Shown: positions 1 through 9,362 of the stretch, one piece after another
Position numbering within the stretch: position 1 is the stretch's first letter
Layout of the letters: every line of letters starts with the position of its first letter
IMG/VR virus record: IMGVR_UViG_3300030106_006449
Coordinates: 1 to 39,239 of that record
Length of the DNA stretch: 39,239 nucleotides
DNA from: a virus
Reading direction: 5' to 3' (one strand)
Made by a program: the position numbers and the translations under genes
The notes under the pieces: model-generated
The model's input: only the letters and a program-made list of their open reading frames with translations
Database searches by the model: none
What the model was told of the DNA's origin: nothing

Positions 1-292
1 GCTCGGAGGCCAAGGCGGTCGCTTAAAGAGTGGGCAGGGCCTTGGCTATGACGATTCTCAGCAGGCCGTGCAGGGCGTGGGCAACGTCGTGCTGGGATCT
101 GTTGCAGCCGGCCAAACCATGAAGCAGCAAGCTGGCCAAGACCGGTACCGAACTGCCTTGGCAACAATGCTTAGGCCCGGCAATGAAGCAGCCTTGCAAG
201 CGTATCGAGACATGCCAGCTGGAATGGCTCGCAAGTTTGAGGCTGGCGACATCGATGTCTTCAACTCGTGGTTTAGCAGTTACGGAGTATAG
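1..292 (+). CDS. Gly/Ala-rich virion-associated protein, 3' part
   Basis: This is the 3' part of a gene cut by the window ends. It reads in the frame starting at base 2 and stops with TAG at 290-292. Joined to 38944-39239 it gives a 162-residue protein: a charged, Ala-rich N-terminus, a Gly/Ala/Leu hydrophobic stretch (about residues 40-65) that may meet a membrane, then a polar C-terminus. It lies between the capsid gene with its small membrane protein and the portal gene, and the portal start follows after 2 bases. A minor head or ejection protein fits this place, but no family was recognised. The first ATG inside this fragment (68) is not the start, because the frame is open to the window edge. 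Confidence 0.8.
   Translation, partial: LGGQGGRLKSGQGLGYDDSQQAVQGVGNVVLGSVAAGQTMKQQAGQDRYRTALATMLRPGNEAALQAYRDMPAGMARKFEAGDIDVFNSWFSSYGV
2..99. repeat. Terminal overlap, copy 1 (circular closure)
   Basis: Bases 2-99 are identical to 39142-39239, and the reading frame of one gene runs through the join. This is the signature of a circular assembly, or of a circularly permuted, terminally redundant genome. Base 1 (g) differs from its counterpart 39141 (a), a synonymous GAG/GAA change. The overlap is close to a common assembler k-mer length, so it is more likely an assembly overlap than a biological direct terminal repeat. Confidence 0.93.
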
Positions 293-294
293 TC

Positions 295-2214
295 TTGAAG
301 TTTCCAGCATCTATGAAGAAGCTTCTCGACGAATCGCTTGAGGACAAGCGCATCGACCAGAGAATCTGGGATGCGTCTTTGATGTTTCTGGAGGGCAGGC
401 AGTGGCTGAACTACGACAAGCGAGCGGACCAATACGTAGCTGCAAACGTGAGCGCTTCCGTCGGCTACAAGGTAACGGTCAACCTGCTACTCAACGTGTA
501 CAGAAATGTTCTGGCACGCCTGGGCCTCGCGTACCCTTCAGTCGTAGTTTTGCCGGCCTCGCCAAACTACGACGACATCATCAAGGCGCAGAGCTCCGAG
601 CTCGCTCTCAAGTACTTTTGGCAGAGCCAGCGCGTAAAGCAGTCTCTCATTCAGGGAATCGAGTGGCTGCTAACGACCGGCACAATCGCTCTCCATACCT
701 ACTACGATCCTGGCGACAAGAACTGCAAACTGCAGGTGTTCGGCGCTTACGATATCTTTTTTGAGAAAGGCGTGCGCAACCCAGAAGAGTCGCAATGGAT
801 TGCGATGCGCACGTTTCACACCAAGAAAGACCTCAAAAAGGCGTATCCCGATAAAGAAGAGATTATCGAGAATCTTGTGCCCGTTAGCGCGTCAGAGCCT
901 AACCAAGGCACCACGCCCATTGACCACCCTGGGTCTGTCGCCGACCGGGTAGCGTTGTACGAGATTTACTGGCGAGACGGTCGACACGCGATCAGCACGG
1001 GCAATGACTACCTCTACGCAGAGGAGTTCCCGTGCCAATGCTTCCCAGTGCAGATTATCCGCTACACGACCATTCCTCGGCGGTGCTGGGGCCTGAGCCT
1101 GCTGGCCCCGCTGCTCGATCTGCAGTTGCTCTACAACAAGGCACGCAGCCAGCTCAGCCACAACATCGACCTGATGGGCTCGCCCAAGTGGCTAGTGCCC
1201 AAGACCGCAGGCATCTCTACCGGCTCAATCACGAACCGGCCCGGCGAGAAGGTGTACTACAACCCTGCTGGTGGTCGCCCTGAGCAGATTGCTCCTGCTC
1301 CAATCCCGTCATACGTCATCGACAACATGGCGCGCATTCAGTCTGAGATGGGCGACGTTGCCGGTCTTCACTCCGTATCGCTTGGTAAGCGCGCTGTGGG
1401 CGTCACAAGCGGTAAAGCGATGGAGACGCTTAGCGCTTACGACACCAGCCAGCTGCAAGGCACCCAGACAGCCATCGAGGCCGCAGTGTCGGAGATGGCT
1501 AAGTGCGTGTTGATCATCATGCAGAAGTACTACACCGAAGAGAAGATGGTGCGGATGCTTGATGATTACGGCAAGGTCACGTTCCATGCGCTCAAGGGAA
1601 CGGACCTCACTGCTAATCCTGAGGTGTTCCTTGAGGCCGGCTCGCTGTTCCGCGACGAGGCCCAGGACCGCGACGCTAAGATTGTCGAGCTCCTCCAGCT
1701 TGGCCTCATTCCTCCCGATCGTGCTCTGGAGGAGCTCTCTTTCCGTACCGGCAACGCGTTTGTTAGCGAAAAGGTGCGCGGCTTGGCTCACGCAAGAGAC
1801 ATGCTCGAGGCAGCAAAGCGTGGTGGGGAAATCGAGCTGTTCAGGAGCGACGACCTCGAAGCGTTCAAGGAAGTGTTCAACGAATACATCCAGGGCTCCG
1901 AGTTCTACGAGCTGCCTGAGGAGGACCAAGAGTACATTCGCGATGTGCTAGTGGCCATCAACGCAGCCAACATGCCCGACGACCAGTACGTCCAGATGCT
2001 GCAAACCCAGCAGGTGTTCCCGCGCCCAGTCCCGCCACAGCAAGACGCCGAAGGCCTCTTGAACATGGTAGGCGCAATGAACACAGGCGCTGGCCAAGAG
2101 CAGCAGATGGAGGCCATGGCCGCAAAACAGCAGCAGGTAGGCACCGTTGGTGCAGCTGAGCGAATGCTGACCAACCGGGCTGAGGCCTTGTTGGCTAATC
2201 GCGGGGGTCTGTAA
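295..2214 (+). CDS. Portal protein
   Basis: This 639-residue protein is read as the head-to-tail portal of a podovirus. The dodecameric portal sits at one capsid vertex, binds terminase during packaging and passes DNA to the tail. The N-terminal half has the aromatic-rich pattern of podoviral portals (FLEGRQWLNYD near residue 30, repeated Tyr/Trp motifs through residue 270). The C-terminal 90 residues are Gln/Met/Ala-rich, as in the barrel region of such portals. The start is TTG at 295, preceded by GGAG at 284-287; no ATG lies close by in frame. The stop overlaps the next gene as TAATG. Its position after the capsid gene, instead of before it, is unusual. The call rests on length, composition and the neighbouring adaptor and nozzle genes. 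Confidence 0.82.
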   Translation: MKFPASMKKLLDESLEDKRIDQRIWDASLMFLEGRQWLNYDKRADQYVAANVSASVGYKVTVNLLLNVYRNVLARLGLAYPSVVVLPASPNYDDIIKAQSSELALKYFWQSQRVKQSLIQGIEWLLTTGTIALHTYYDPGDKNCKLQVFGAYDIFFEKGVRNPEESQWIAMRTFHTKKDLKKAYPDKEEIIENLVPVSASEPNQGTTPIDHPGSVADRVALYEIYWRDGRHAISTGNDYLYAEEFPCQCFPVQIIRYTTIPRRCWGLSLLAPLLDLQLLYNKARSQLSHNIDLMGSPKWLVPKTAGISTGSITNRPGEKVYYNPAGGRPEQIAPAPIPSYVIDNMARIQSEMGDVAGLHSVSLGKRAVGVTSGKAMETLSAYDTSQLQGTQTAIEAAVSEMAKCVLIIMQKYYTEEKMVRMLDDYGKVTFHALKGTDLTANPEVFLEAGSLFRDEAQDRDAKIVELLQLGLIPPDRALEELSFRTGNAFVSEKVRGLAHARDMLEAAKRGGEIELFRSDDLEAFKEVFNEYIQGSEFYELPEEDQEYIRDVLVAINAANMPDDQYVQMLQTQQVFPRPVPPQQDAEGLLNMVGAMNTGAGQEQQMEAMAAKQQQVGTVGAAERMLTNRAEALLANRGGL

Positions 2215-2924
2215 TGCTTGTCAGCGAAGTGCAGTCGCTCTTTCGGCAATACATCGACGAGCCCGACCAGTCGTTTGTCACCGATGCCATGGTAGCCACG
2301 ATGCTGCAGGCGGCGTATCAGGAGTTCCAATGGGCAGTGATGCAGGTCGACGACGGTATTTACACTACCCTGATCGAGATTACGTTTACGACACAGTCAG
2401 CCTACGACCTCGCCGACCCTGCGAATGCGGTGAGGGTGTTCGGTGCAGATGCGAACCTGACGCACCCGAGGCTGATGAAACTCGATGCGTTATATCGGAC
2501 ATCTGACTCTGTCGTCCTTACGCCTTTAGAGCCAGTGGCAACTCCACAGGCGCTGTCGCAGATGACCGGCGCGTACATGCTCGACGGGACGATCTTGCGC
2601 TTTAGCGAGCGAAGAAGCGGCACGCTTACCATGCGGTATTTTCCGCAGTACGTGCAGGCTGGCGCGGCTGCTGCAACCTCTGGATACATTGACTGGTCTG
2701 TCGGCGGGGCCGGAACGTTTATCGACAATCTGTCCATGTTTCATGACGTCATCGCCTTGCTCGCAGCGAAGCAGTACTTCATTTTGGACAACGCCGTAAA
2801 CGACATGCTAATGGCCCAGCTCAGCATGCGAATGGACGCGCTCAACGCGTACCTAACGTCACGCGCCTACGATGGCTCTCAGTACGTGTCGCAGGTTCAC
2901 ACAGGTTACGAGTTCGGCGCTTAA
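2214..2924 (+). CDS. Head-tail adaptor (connector) protein
   Basis: A 236-residue protein directly after the portal, its ATG overlapping the portal stop (TAATG). It opens with a helical segment (MLVSEVQSLFRQYIDEPDQS), continues with a mixed beta region and ends with another helical stretch (residues 175-215). This resembles podoviral adaptors of the T7 gp11 or P22 gp4 kind, which form the ring between portal and tail nozzle. The position between portal and a large nozzle-like protein supports this strongly. It may also belong to the broader phage adaptor group without close T7 kinship. It has no catalytic motif or membrane segment. Confidence 0.68.
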   Translation: MLVSEVQSLFRQYIDEPDQSFVTDAMVATMLQAAYQEFQWAVMQVDDGIYTTLIEITFTTQSAYDLADPANAVRVFGADANLTHPRLMKLDALYRTSDSVVLTPLEPVATPQALSQMTGAYMLDGTILRFSERRSGTLTMRYFPQYVQAGAAAATSGYIDWSVGGAGTFIDNLSMFHDVIALLAAKQYFILDNAVNDMLMAQLSMRMDALNAYLTSRAYDGSQYVSQVHTGYEFGA

Positions 2925-2933
2925 GGGGGGCCT

Positions 2934-5840
2934 GTGGCTATCGGTGGTCAAGAGGTCGAACTCCTGGGAGTGGGCACGGAGGACGTAGCTCCGACCAACG
3001 GCGCGTTTGCGCTCAACATGGTCTTTAGCAACGACGCGTGGCGCGTGCGCAAGGGGTTCGGCACGGTCAACGAGCTCGACACAACGCTGTCTATGAACAT
3101 TGGCGCGCGCGAGTTCGGATACCGCAAGCACCTTGGGTCGCGCTTGGTCACGACTACGTTTGGCCACGAGCAAATCGTAAGCATCTTCTTCTCCCAGGTG
3201 AACACGGCCAACAGCGCAAACAACACGCGCATCATCAATCTGTACATCGTCAGCATCTACGATTTGACGACCGACACTCGGTGGGAAGAGCCGCTGTACA
3301 GGCACACTGGCGAGCTGGACCCCAATACCCAAACGCTAGACTTTCAGTACGGCCACTACGACACAGACAATGAGGTAGATCACCAGCGGTGGGTCAACGC
3401 TGTTGACGACGACTACTTCTACTTTGCTGAGTCCAGCCTCAACGCCGACACCGATGTCTTGTTCTTTGGCTCTGAGCTTGCCGGGCTGTGGTGCTACATG
3501 CCAGCAGCCATACGCAAGCCCAATCACAAGTTTGTCGACGCAGTAAACAACCACGCATGGTCTAGCCCCAGGGCAGAGTCATCGATGGTAATGCCTGTGG
3601 TCCTAGTCGTTCCGCAGACTCAGCTGGGCCAGTCATACCAATACTTCCGGCATGACGAGGTCACTGGCGTTAAGGTTGTCGCTCGCTTTGGCCAGCGCCT
3701 GGTTTACGCCACAGACCGCACCGTGTTGTTCAGCGACATGGGAGCTCCAGCTCGCATCGTTACAGACAACTTTGTCACGATTCCGAGTGAGTATTCGATC
3801 ACCGCTTTAGCCGATGTGGCTGGGCAGCTGCTCATTTTTACTGAGCACGAGACGTTTGTATATCAACCGTCTACTGGTGATATCGCGGCGAACGGTCGAT
3901 TGATTCCGGTATCAGACAACGTGGGCTGCGTCGGCCCAAACGCAATGGCCGAAGCAGACGGCATGCTGTTCTTTGTCGATAAGGAAGGCGTGTACGCCTA
4001 CACCGGCAATCTCGAGGTCAACCTGGCTAGCGGTGACATCGATGGCTACTTTGCGAATTCGCTGAGCAACCCGCTCACGTCGTACTTTGCGTACAGCGGC
4101 TACACGCCGATGCAAACAGAGCAGCCACACACGTCTATGTACTTCAAAGAGGCCGGCGTCAGCGCGGTGTACTCGGCTAGTCTCCGAGCTCTCTTGATTA
4201 CAGTGCCTGAGCAGAACATGACGCTGTGCTTAGCCAATAGCCGATGGTCTGCGTGGTCGTACACGTCTAGCGTTTACTACGCTGCAGTCACTGGCTCTGG
4301 AGGCGGCACGACTACAACGTCGTATCCCGGGATTATGAGCAGCACCGACAACCCTAACGGCTATGTAACGGAGCCGTGGCTTGTTGTGTCGCAAGACGAT
4401 CTGTACCTCGTCGGAAGCGTAAGCACGCAGAGTTTTACTGACACGTTGCAGAGCACGCAGTCAGGCAGCGCCACCGACGTTGATGACGACGTGAAGGCGT
4501 GCAGCTACTACATCCTGCGCTATGGGCGCGGTGGCGGTATTGACCGCTCTGTGCGTGACGAGGACAGCCGAACCGTTGCAGGCAAGTATCTTACGAAGAT
4601 CTTCCCCAACGTGCCGGTCACCGCGTTCTATGTAGACAAATGGATACCGGTGCCGAAGGGCTACACCTTCCCCAACGGGTACGTTGTCCCTGCGTACAAT
4701 TACGTTTGGCTGCTGCCTATTAGCTTGGTGCCCAGCTCTGGCCTAACCAGCGGCAACTACGAGGTCGAGCAGTATAGACTGCGTCTGCGCTTTGACAACA
4801 CGAAGTGGCAACCTGTTTGTGAGGGTGCAAACCAAGCATCTCCAGCCAATGCGTTTGTCGACTTTCTATTGCCTAGCGAGCGCATTTCGTCGGCAGCGGG
4901 TTACTGGGATAGCGGCGCAATCGGAACGACAATGGCCGACGGCGAGCAAGTCCAAGTGTACAACGCGGCGGGCGCTGCCGCTTATGACGGGTACGAAATC
5001 CGAATCGAATGGAACGGCGCAGGCAAAACGGGCTGGACTCACCAGTCGTCGCTTAACCTGAATCCATTGGTAAGAAACAAGATGATCTACATTCCGATGC
5101 GGATTGAAGCGTCTGCCAATGAGGTAAGCGGAATGGCCCTGTGGGCCCCCACCACGTCGGCTTCCGGCAATGATAGCGCAAGCCACAACTGCCCGTTTGT
5201 GTTGGCGCACGACACCCCAGGCACTGCATACACCACGGCGTCAGCTGGCGTGCTGGCTTGGGAGCAGTGGCAGACGGGATCCCGCCACAAAGAGGACGAC
5301 GTGGCCCAGGCCGTCGACTGGGCATACAAGTCAGCTCGCATTGGCGATGGAACGCAGGGACAGAAGGCGCGCGGGCTGTTTACCCGCATTCTGTCTCACG
5401 GGAAGGGCACCGTCGCGGATTGGCTTGTGCCCAACTGGCTCTACGGAATCTTCAACATCGCTGTGGCCAGTGAAGAGAAGGGCTGGTTGACGCAGGTAAT
5501 GGACGTAGACGCCACAAACCACACGGTAGCCTACGAAGAGTATCGTTCTAAGACCACGCTGCGCACGCACGTAAAAGACAGCGGCACGCTGTACACCAAA
5601 ACGTTCGGAGCTGACGGCAACAAGTGGGGCGACAACAACCTTACGCACCACACTCGTGGAACGACCTTGGTCGACGACGAGGCCGTAGAGACGATGTCTA
5701 CGTCTTTGTCCGTAAAAGGGCGGTCGTTTACGTACCTCTTGTTTGGCTTCATTCAAAACAGAGCGCAGACTATTGCCATCGAATCGTCCAAGGCGCTTGT
5801 TCGATTGACTGGTGGTGGTCGCCGCAGAAGGGGTCGCTGA
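2934..5840 (+). CDS. Tail nozzle-like (tail tubular B-type) structural protein
   Basis: A 968-residue protein rich in beta-strand patterns, Tyr, Thr, Gly and Ser. The start is GTG at 2934, a few bases after a strong AAGGGGGG ribosome binding site. The N-terminal part (MAIGGQEVELLGVGTEDVAP, then long alternating strands) recalls nozzle proteins such as T7 gp12, which follow the adaptor gene and form the tail tube tip as a propeller. It is longer than T7 gp12 (about 790 aa), so residues 450-900 may carry extra domains. Residues 390-430 and the Thr/Gly stretch near 455-465 look like linkers. The C-terminus is very basic (RLTGGGRRRRGR). The call rests mainly on gene order and composition. Confidence 0.6.
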   Translation: MAIGGQEVELLGVGTEDVAPTNGAFALNMVFSNDAWRVRKGFGTVNELDTTLSMNIGAREFGYRKHLGSRLVTTTFGHEQIVSIFFSQVNTANSANNTRIINLYIVSIYDLTTDTRWEEPLYRHTGELDPNTQTLDFQYGHYDTDNEVDHQRWVNAVDDDYFYFAESSLNADTDVLFFGSELAGLWCYMPAAIRKPNHKFVDAVNNHAWSSPRAESSMVMPVVLVVPQTQLGQSYQYFRHDEVTGVKVVARFGQRLVYATDRTVLFSDMGAPARIVTDNFVTIPSEYSITALADVAGQLLIFTEHETFVYQPSTGDIAANGRLIPVSDNVGCVGPNAMAEADGMLFFVDKEGVYAYTGNLEVNLASGDIDGYFANSLSNPLTSYFAYSGYTPMQTEQPHTSMYFKEAGVSAVYSASLRALLITVPEQNMTLCLANSRWSAWSYTSSVYYAAVTGSGGGTTTTSYPGIMSSTDNPNGYVTEPWLVVSQDDLYLVGSVSTQSFTDTLQSTQSGSATDVDDDVKACSYYILRYGRGGGIDRSVRDEDSRTVAGKYLTKIFPNVPVTAFYVDKWIPVPKGYTFPNGYVVPAYNYVWLLPISLVPSSGLTSGNYEVEQYRLRLRFDNTKWQPVCEGANQASPANAFVDFLLPSERISSAAGYWDSGAIGTTMADGEQVQVYNAAGAAAYDGYEIRIEWNGAGKTGWTHQSSLNLNPLVRNKMIYIPMRIEASANEVSGMALWAPTTSASGNDSASHNCPFVLAHDTPGTAYTTASAGVLAWEQWQTGSRHKEDDVAQAVDWAYKSARIGDGTQGQKARGLFTRILSHGKGTVADWLVPNWLYGIFNIAVASEEKGWLTQVMDVDATNHTVAYEEYRSKTTLRTHVKDSGTLYTKTFGADGNKWGDNNLTHHTRGTTLVDDEAVETMSTSLSVKGRSFTYLLFGFIQNRAQTIAIESSKALVRLTGGGRRRRGR

Positions 5841-6466
5841 TGCCGCACATCTACGAATTGCAGAGCCGGCGCCCCAAACTAGACGGCGAAAAAGACTCCG
5901 AGCTGCAGCTTCGTCTGCACAACATGGACAAGGTGATTCAGTTCAACGACCAGCTGCGCTCTGAGAATAGCGCCATATTGGCTACGTTGAACATTTCGTC
6001 GCCGCCGGCCTCTCTCGAAGAGACGACGCTTACGAACAACTCAATTACCCTGACCTCTGGCGAGCACGGAGGCGTAACGCTGGACGTCGCTGACACTCAG
6101 ATTAAAGGAATGCCAGCAGGCGTGTTCATGACGCGGCAGGTCACCTTTGAGGCTGACGCTACTGTCGACGGAGTGCACTTCATCACGTCAGAGCAAAACC
6201 TGGGCGAGCTCGCGGTAGTCGGCAGCTCAGCCGTTGTCGTGTTTAGGAATTGCACGTTTGAAAAGTCTGACACTTCGACCTCAACTTTTGTCACGGTGCA
6301 AACCGACGGCAAGGCTATCTTTGTCGGCTGCGTGTTTAAGGGTTCGCCACCTAGCGGAGATGTGATCAGCAACGGCGTGGCCGGCAACGTGCAAGTCGTC
6401 GCTTCGTACAACAAGACTGGCAATGCTCTGGGCACCGTCACCTCTGCAAGCTTGGGTAACCTGTAA
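5840..6466 (+). CDS. Probable tail-associated structural protein, 208 aa
   Basis: The ATG at 5840 overlaps the stop of the nozzle gene (TGATG), so the protein has 208 residues; a longer upstream frame would overlap the nozzle gene by over 200 bases and is rejected. Residues 18-45 are charged and probably helical. From residue 55 the chain alternates short beta strands with Gly/Asp turns (phrases such as VTLDVADTQIKGMP and VVVFRNCTFEKS), as in a right-handed beta-helix or pectate-lyase-like stem. A small fibre, appendage or tail-tip protein fits. No enzyme motif was seen. The stop overlaps the next ATG (TAATG), so its translation is coupled to both sides. Confidence 0.6.
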   Translation: MPHIYELQSRRPKLDGEKDSELQLRLHNMDKVIQFNDQLRSENSAILATLNISSPPASLEETTLTNNSITLTSGEHGGVTLDVADTQIKGMPAGVFMTRQVTFEADATVDGVHFITSEQNLGELAVVGSSAVVVFRNCTFEKSDTSTSTFVTVQTDGKAIFVGCVFKGSPPSGDVISNGVAGNVQVVASYNKTGNALGTVTSASLGNL

Positions 6467-7587
6467 TGGCTTGGAAAAAGCACACCAGGCTCATGACAGA
6501 TGAGCAGTTCTCTGACGGCACGACTATTGACGGCAATCGCATCGACAAGGCTATGGAGGACACGGTCGATAGGTTTAACAACCTAGAGCTCCGAGACATG
6601 GCCAACCGGTTCTTCCCGTGCCATTACGTCAGCGGCTTTACCCCGCAGTCTCCTATCAATACGGCTACGTTTGTTGCTGTGATCACAACGGCTGGCACCG
6701 GATACAGCACCGCTACAGGCGTAGCGACAACTGGAGGCGGGGGTACCGGTCTGACCGTAGACATTGTTTCAGTGTCTGGTGGTGGCGTCACAGGCATCCA
6801 AATCGCTTCTCAGGGCACCGGGGCATACGCGGTCGGAGACGTGCTAGTCGTCACTGGCGGTGGCGGCGACGCACGCATTACGCTAAAGAGCTCGACGATG
6901 CACCACTGGCCGTGGCTGCGCACCTTCAATTATAGCGTTGCGTCAGGCACTGCGGCTCCAGCATCCTATCTCAATCCGTTGCGGGTTAAGTCAACTCAAG
7001 TTCCCGCGATCGTAAACAAGACCGAGGGCTCATGGCCCATGGGCGCGCAATACGCGTGGACAAGCGAGTGGTTCTTTGGACAGCCTGCCATTCTTGATAG
7101 CTTGCAACTGGTCATGGCTTTGGACAACACGAGCGTGTCGGATGCGGCGTACAAGCCGTTTGCGAGTTCAACCCCATTTATTTGGCCGGGCCGGTACCTT
7201 CCCGCCAACAAAGAGGCGAACGACGACCACGACGACATGCAGCTGGTGGTCCAGGTGGCTGACCCGTTTGAGGGGCGGCAACGTCATCGCGACGCGGTCG
7301 AGGTAGGCAAGCACACGTTTCCTATCAACCACAACGCTGTGTCGCACATTAACCTCGCCGCGCCCGGCAGTGACATGACGCCGGCCTATCCCACAAACAA
7401 CTCGATGGCCGGTGCTGCAGTTCAGCTAAAAGACCTCAACATTCCGATTCATCAGAACGCAATTGTTCGGGTCAGCATTGTCATTCCTCAGTACAGCTCT
7501 ACCGCTGCCTATGGGTTTTGGGGCACGGAGCCATGGAATAAGATGATCCCCACGCTGCTGATGACGACGCTCGAGGAGATCGAGTAA
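6466..7587 (+). CDS. Putative tail fibre/appendage protein with Gly-rich strand repeats
   Basis: A 373-residue protein in the tail cluster. Residues 1-60 are polar and partly helical (MTDEQFSDGTTIDGNRIDKA). Residues about 67-142 hold two tandem units of the type GTGYSTATGVATTGGGGTGL and GTGAYAVGDVLVVTGGGGDA, a Gly/Thr/Val strand repeat known from phage fibre and baseplate proteins, where it forms a small beta domain. The rest is beta-rich with many Trp and Pro residues and may be a receptor-binding or virion-surface domain. It is coupled to both neighbours by TAATG overlaps. A fibre role is inferred from the repeat and the position. Confidence 0.6.
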   Translation: MAWKKHTRLMTDEQFSDGTTIDGNRIDKAMEDTVDRFNNLELRDMANRFFPCHYVSGFTPQSPINTATFVAVITTAGTGYSTATGVATTGGGGTGLTVDIVSVSGGGVTGIQIASQGTGAYAVGDVLVVTGGGGDARITLKSSTMHHWPWLRTFNYSVASGTAAPASYLNPLRVKSTQVPAIVNKTEGSWPMGAQYAWTSEWFFGQPAILDSLQLVMALDNTSVSDAAYKPFASSTPFIWPGRYLPANKEANDDHDDMQLVVQVADPFEGRQRHRDAVEVGKHTFPINHNAVSHINLAAPGSDMTPAYPTNNSMAGAAVQLKDLNIPIHQNAIVRVSIVIPQYSSTAAYGFWGTEPWNKMIPTLLMTTLEEIE

Positions 7588-9353
7588 TGGCGAAGGTCAC
7601 CAGGAAGAGGCTCGCTCGAGGCACGAAGCTCGTAACGGAGCACGTGTTTACTCCAATAGACGATGGCAGCTCGCCGTCTATTGCACACCAAATCAACAAC
7701 GCTGGCCTGGACAACGACAACCTGTCGCACAGGTCAGTGCCGTTCAGGGTCAACCTAAACATTCCATTTGTCGACAGCAGGTTTGGCTCCTCAGAAAGCC
7801 CTACGTTTTCGGTGCCGTTTACGCTGCCTCCACTGCAAGACACCTTTGGCTATACGACCAACGGCGTTATTAAGACGCCCACGGTATCTTCTGCCAACTC
7901 TCCTGTGCCGGTCATACTGGACGAGCTTAGTCTGGGGTTTGACCAACGCGCGGAGTCTGCGGCAATTGAGGACAACTGGAGCGGAAGCACTGTCGGGTTT
8001 GGCTACGAGGCGGGCAAGCTAAACTACGACGAGCAGTCTAAGCTAAGCCTTAAGGTGTCGATTCTTCAGAAGCCGTCTAAGTTTTTTAACCCCATGACAG
8101 GCGAGTGGCCTAACGAGCTGATAAGCTTTGACGTGCCCTACAGCGTGTGGGTTGCCAACGGCCCGTTTGCGGTCAAAGACCTAAACAAAGCCATCGACCC
8201 TTACAAAACGTATGCGCTTGGTATTGAGTTTCCAGACTTGCCAGGCCAAGGGATTGCCTTTGTAAACATATGCGCCAGCATGAAGTTTAGGCATGACTTG
8301 GTCGCGAGGGACCAGGGCGACACGATTCAGAACATCCCCACAAAGTCTCGGTCTCCCTCCAGCAGGGTGGCGGCAGGCCAAGCCGTAACCATTACTGTGC
8401 CAAACGCTGACACCAAGATTGAGGCCGATACCGCTGACGGCGTCAGCCACAACCTAGGCGTCATTGACGAGGCGTTAGCAGAGCGATTCCGCGGAGGCAT
8501 TGACGCCAACGGCGAGACGGCCCCGTACCAAGAAATGGAGCTCGACGCAGGCTATGAAGTAATCGCGGTGCCCCTTATGGGCAACAGGCGCAGGGGCGGG
8601 ATTAGTCCGTATGACTCAGATCTCGAGCCCTACATGAAAGCGGCCACTGCCTCAGCTGCTTTGTACGACAGGCGAATCATACCCCTGACACATCCAGTGT
8701 GCGTTCACCACGTCTTTCTTGCCTACAACTGGCAGCGATGGAACAACGTCACTGCAGGCGGGGCGTCAGCGCCAACTACCTATGTGCCCCAAAGCGCTAA
8801 CTTTACTGTAGACGTGGGCGTTGGTATCGGCACTGGGCTCAAAGGCGACAATTTTACCTACGACCAGGTGGCTTCAGCTTCTTTGGCCAACCCGGCGGCA
8901 ATTGGCGGAACGTCGGGAAATCCGACAGCCAGCTCAACGTGGCTCGCAAACACGATTGACTGGGTTAAGACAGCAGAGGTCAGCGGCATCAGAAACTACT
9001 CGTTAATCTCTTCGATTAACGCGACTCATGACGCGCTCTCCTTTTGGGACTGGGACATGATCTCAATACCGCTTGTTGGCAGCGGAGGAACTGGGTACAC
9101 GACGCAAGGCAAGCCCGTGTACGCAGGCCGTTCGTGGACCCCAACAGCGGTCACCTCGGCCTACGCTAACGACAGAGAGGACATTGCGGGAAGCGCACCA
9201 AACTGCAAAGGCTCCGAGCAATTTTTAGAAGTGCGCATGAAAATTAGCGACAGCGGTGGCCTATACATTGGTGGCGCTCTTGCTACTGGAAATTACATCT
9301 CTGGCTATGGGGGCCACTGGGTGTATCTTATCTGCAAGAAGATGATGACGTAG
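7587..9353 (+). CDS. Virion structural protein, 588 aa, probable tail appendage
   Basis: A large beta-rich protein following the 373-residue appendage protein with a TAATG overlap. The first 15 residues are very basic (MAKVTRKRLARGTKLVTEHV); the remainder alternates strands and turns, with no transmembrane helix or enzyme motif. A short stretch near residue 110 (VILDELSLGFDQ) resembles AILDSLQLVMALDN of the preceding protein, so distant relationship is possible but not shown. Placement between tail and internal virion genes suggests a tail fibre or surface decoration protein. No family was recognised. Confidence 0.55.
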   Translation: MAKVTRKRLARGTKLVTEHVFTPIDDGSSPSIAHQINNAGLDNDNLSHRSVPFRVNLNIPFVDSRFGSSESPTFSVPFTLPPLQDTFGYTTNGVIKTPTVSSANSPVPVILDELSLGFDQRAESAAIEDNWSGSTVGFGYEAGKLNYDEQSKLSLKVSILQKPSKFFNPMTGEWPNELISFDVPYSVWVANGPFAVKDLNKAIDPYKTYALGIEFPDLPGQGIAFVNICASMKFRHDLVARDQGDTIQNIPTKSRSPSSRVAAGQAVTITVPNADTKIEADTADGVSHNLGVIDEALAERFRGGIDANGETAPYQEMELDAGYEVIAVPLMGNRRRGGISPYDSDLEPYMKAATASAALYDRRIIPLTHPVCVHHVFLAYNWQRWNNVTAGGASAPTTYVPQSANFTVDVGVGIGTGLKGDNFTYDQVASASLANPAAIGGTSGNPTASSTWLANTIDWVKTAEVSGIRNYSLISSINATHDALSFWDWDMISIPLVGSGGTGYTTQGKPVYAGRSWTPTAVTSAYANDREDIAGSAPNCKGSEQFLEVRMKISDSGGLYIGGALATGNYISGYGGHWVYLICKKMMT

Positions 9354-9362
9354 GAGTTTGGG

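Noticed and set aside
2-99. The end repeat as a biological direct terminal repeat
   Set aside because: It lies inside a coding gene, is only 98 bases and equals a typical assembler overlap; read coverage over the join would be needed to claim physical ends here.
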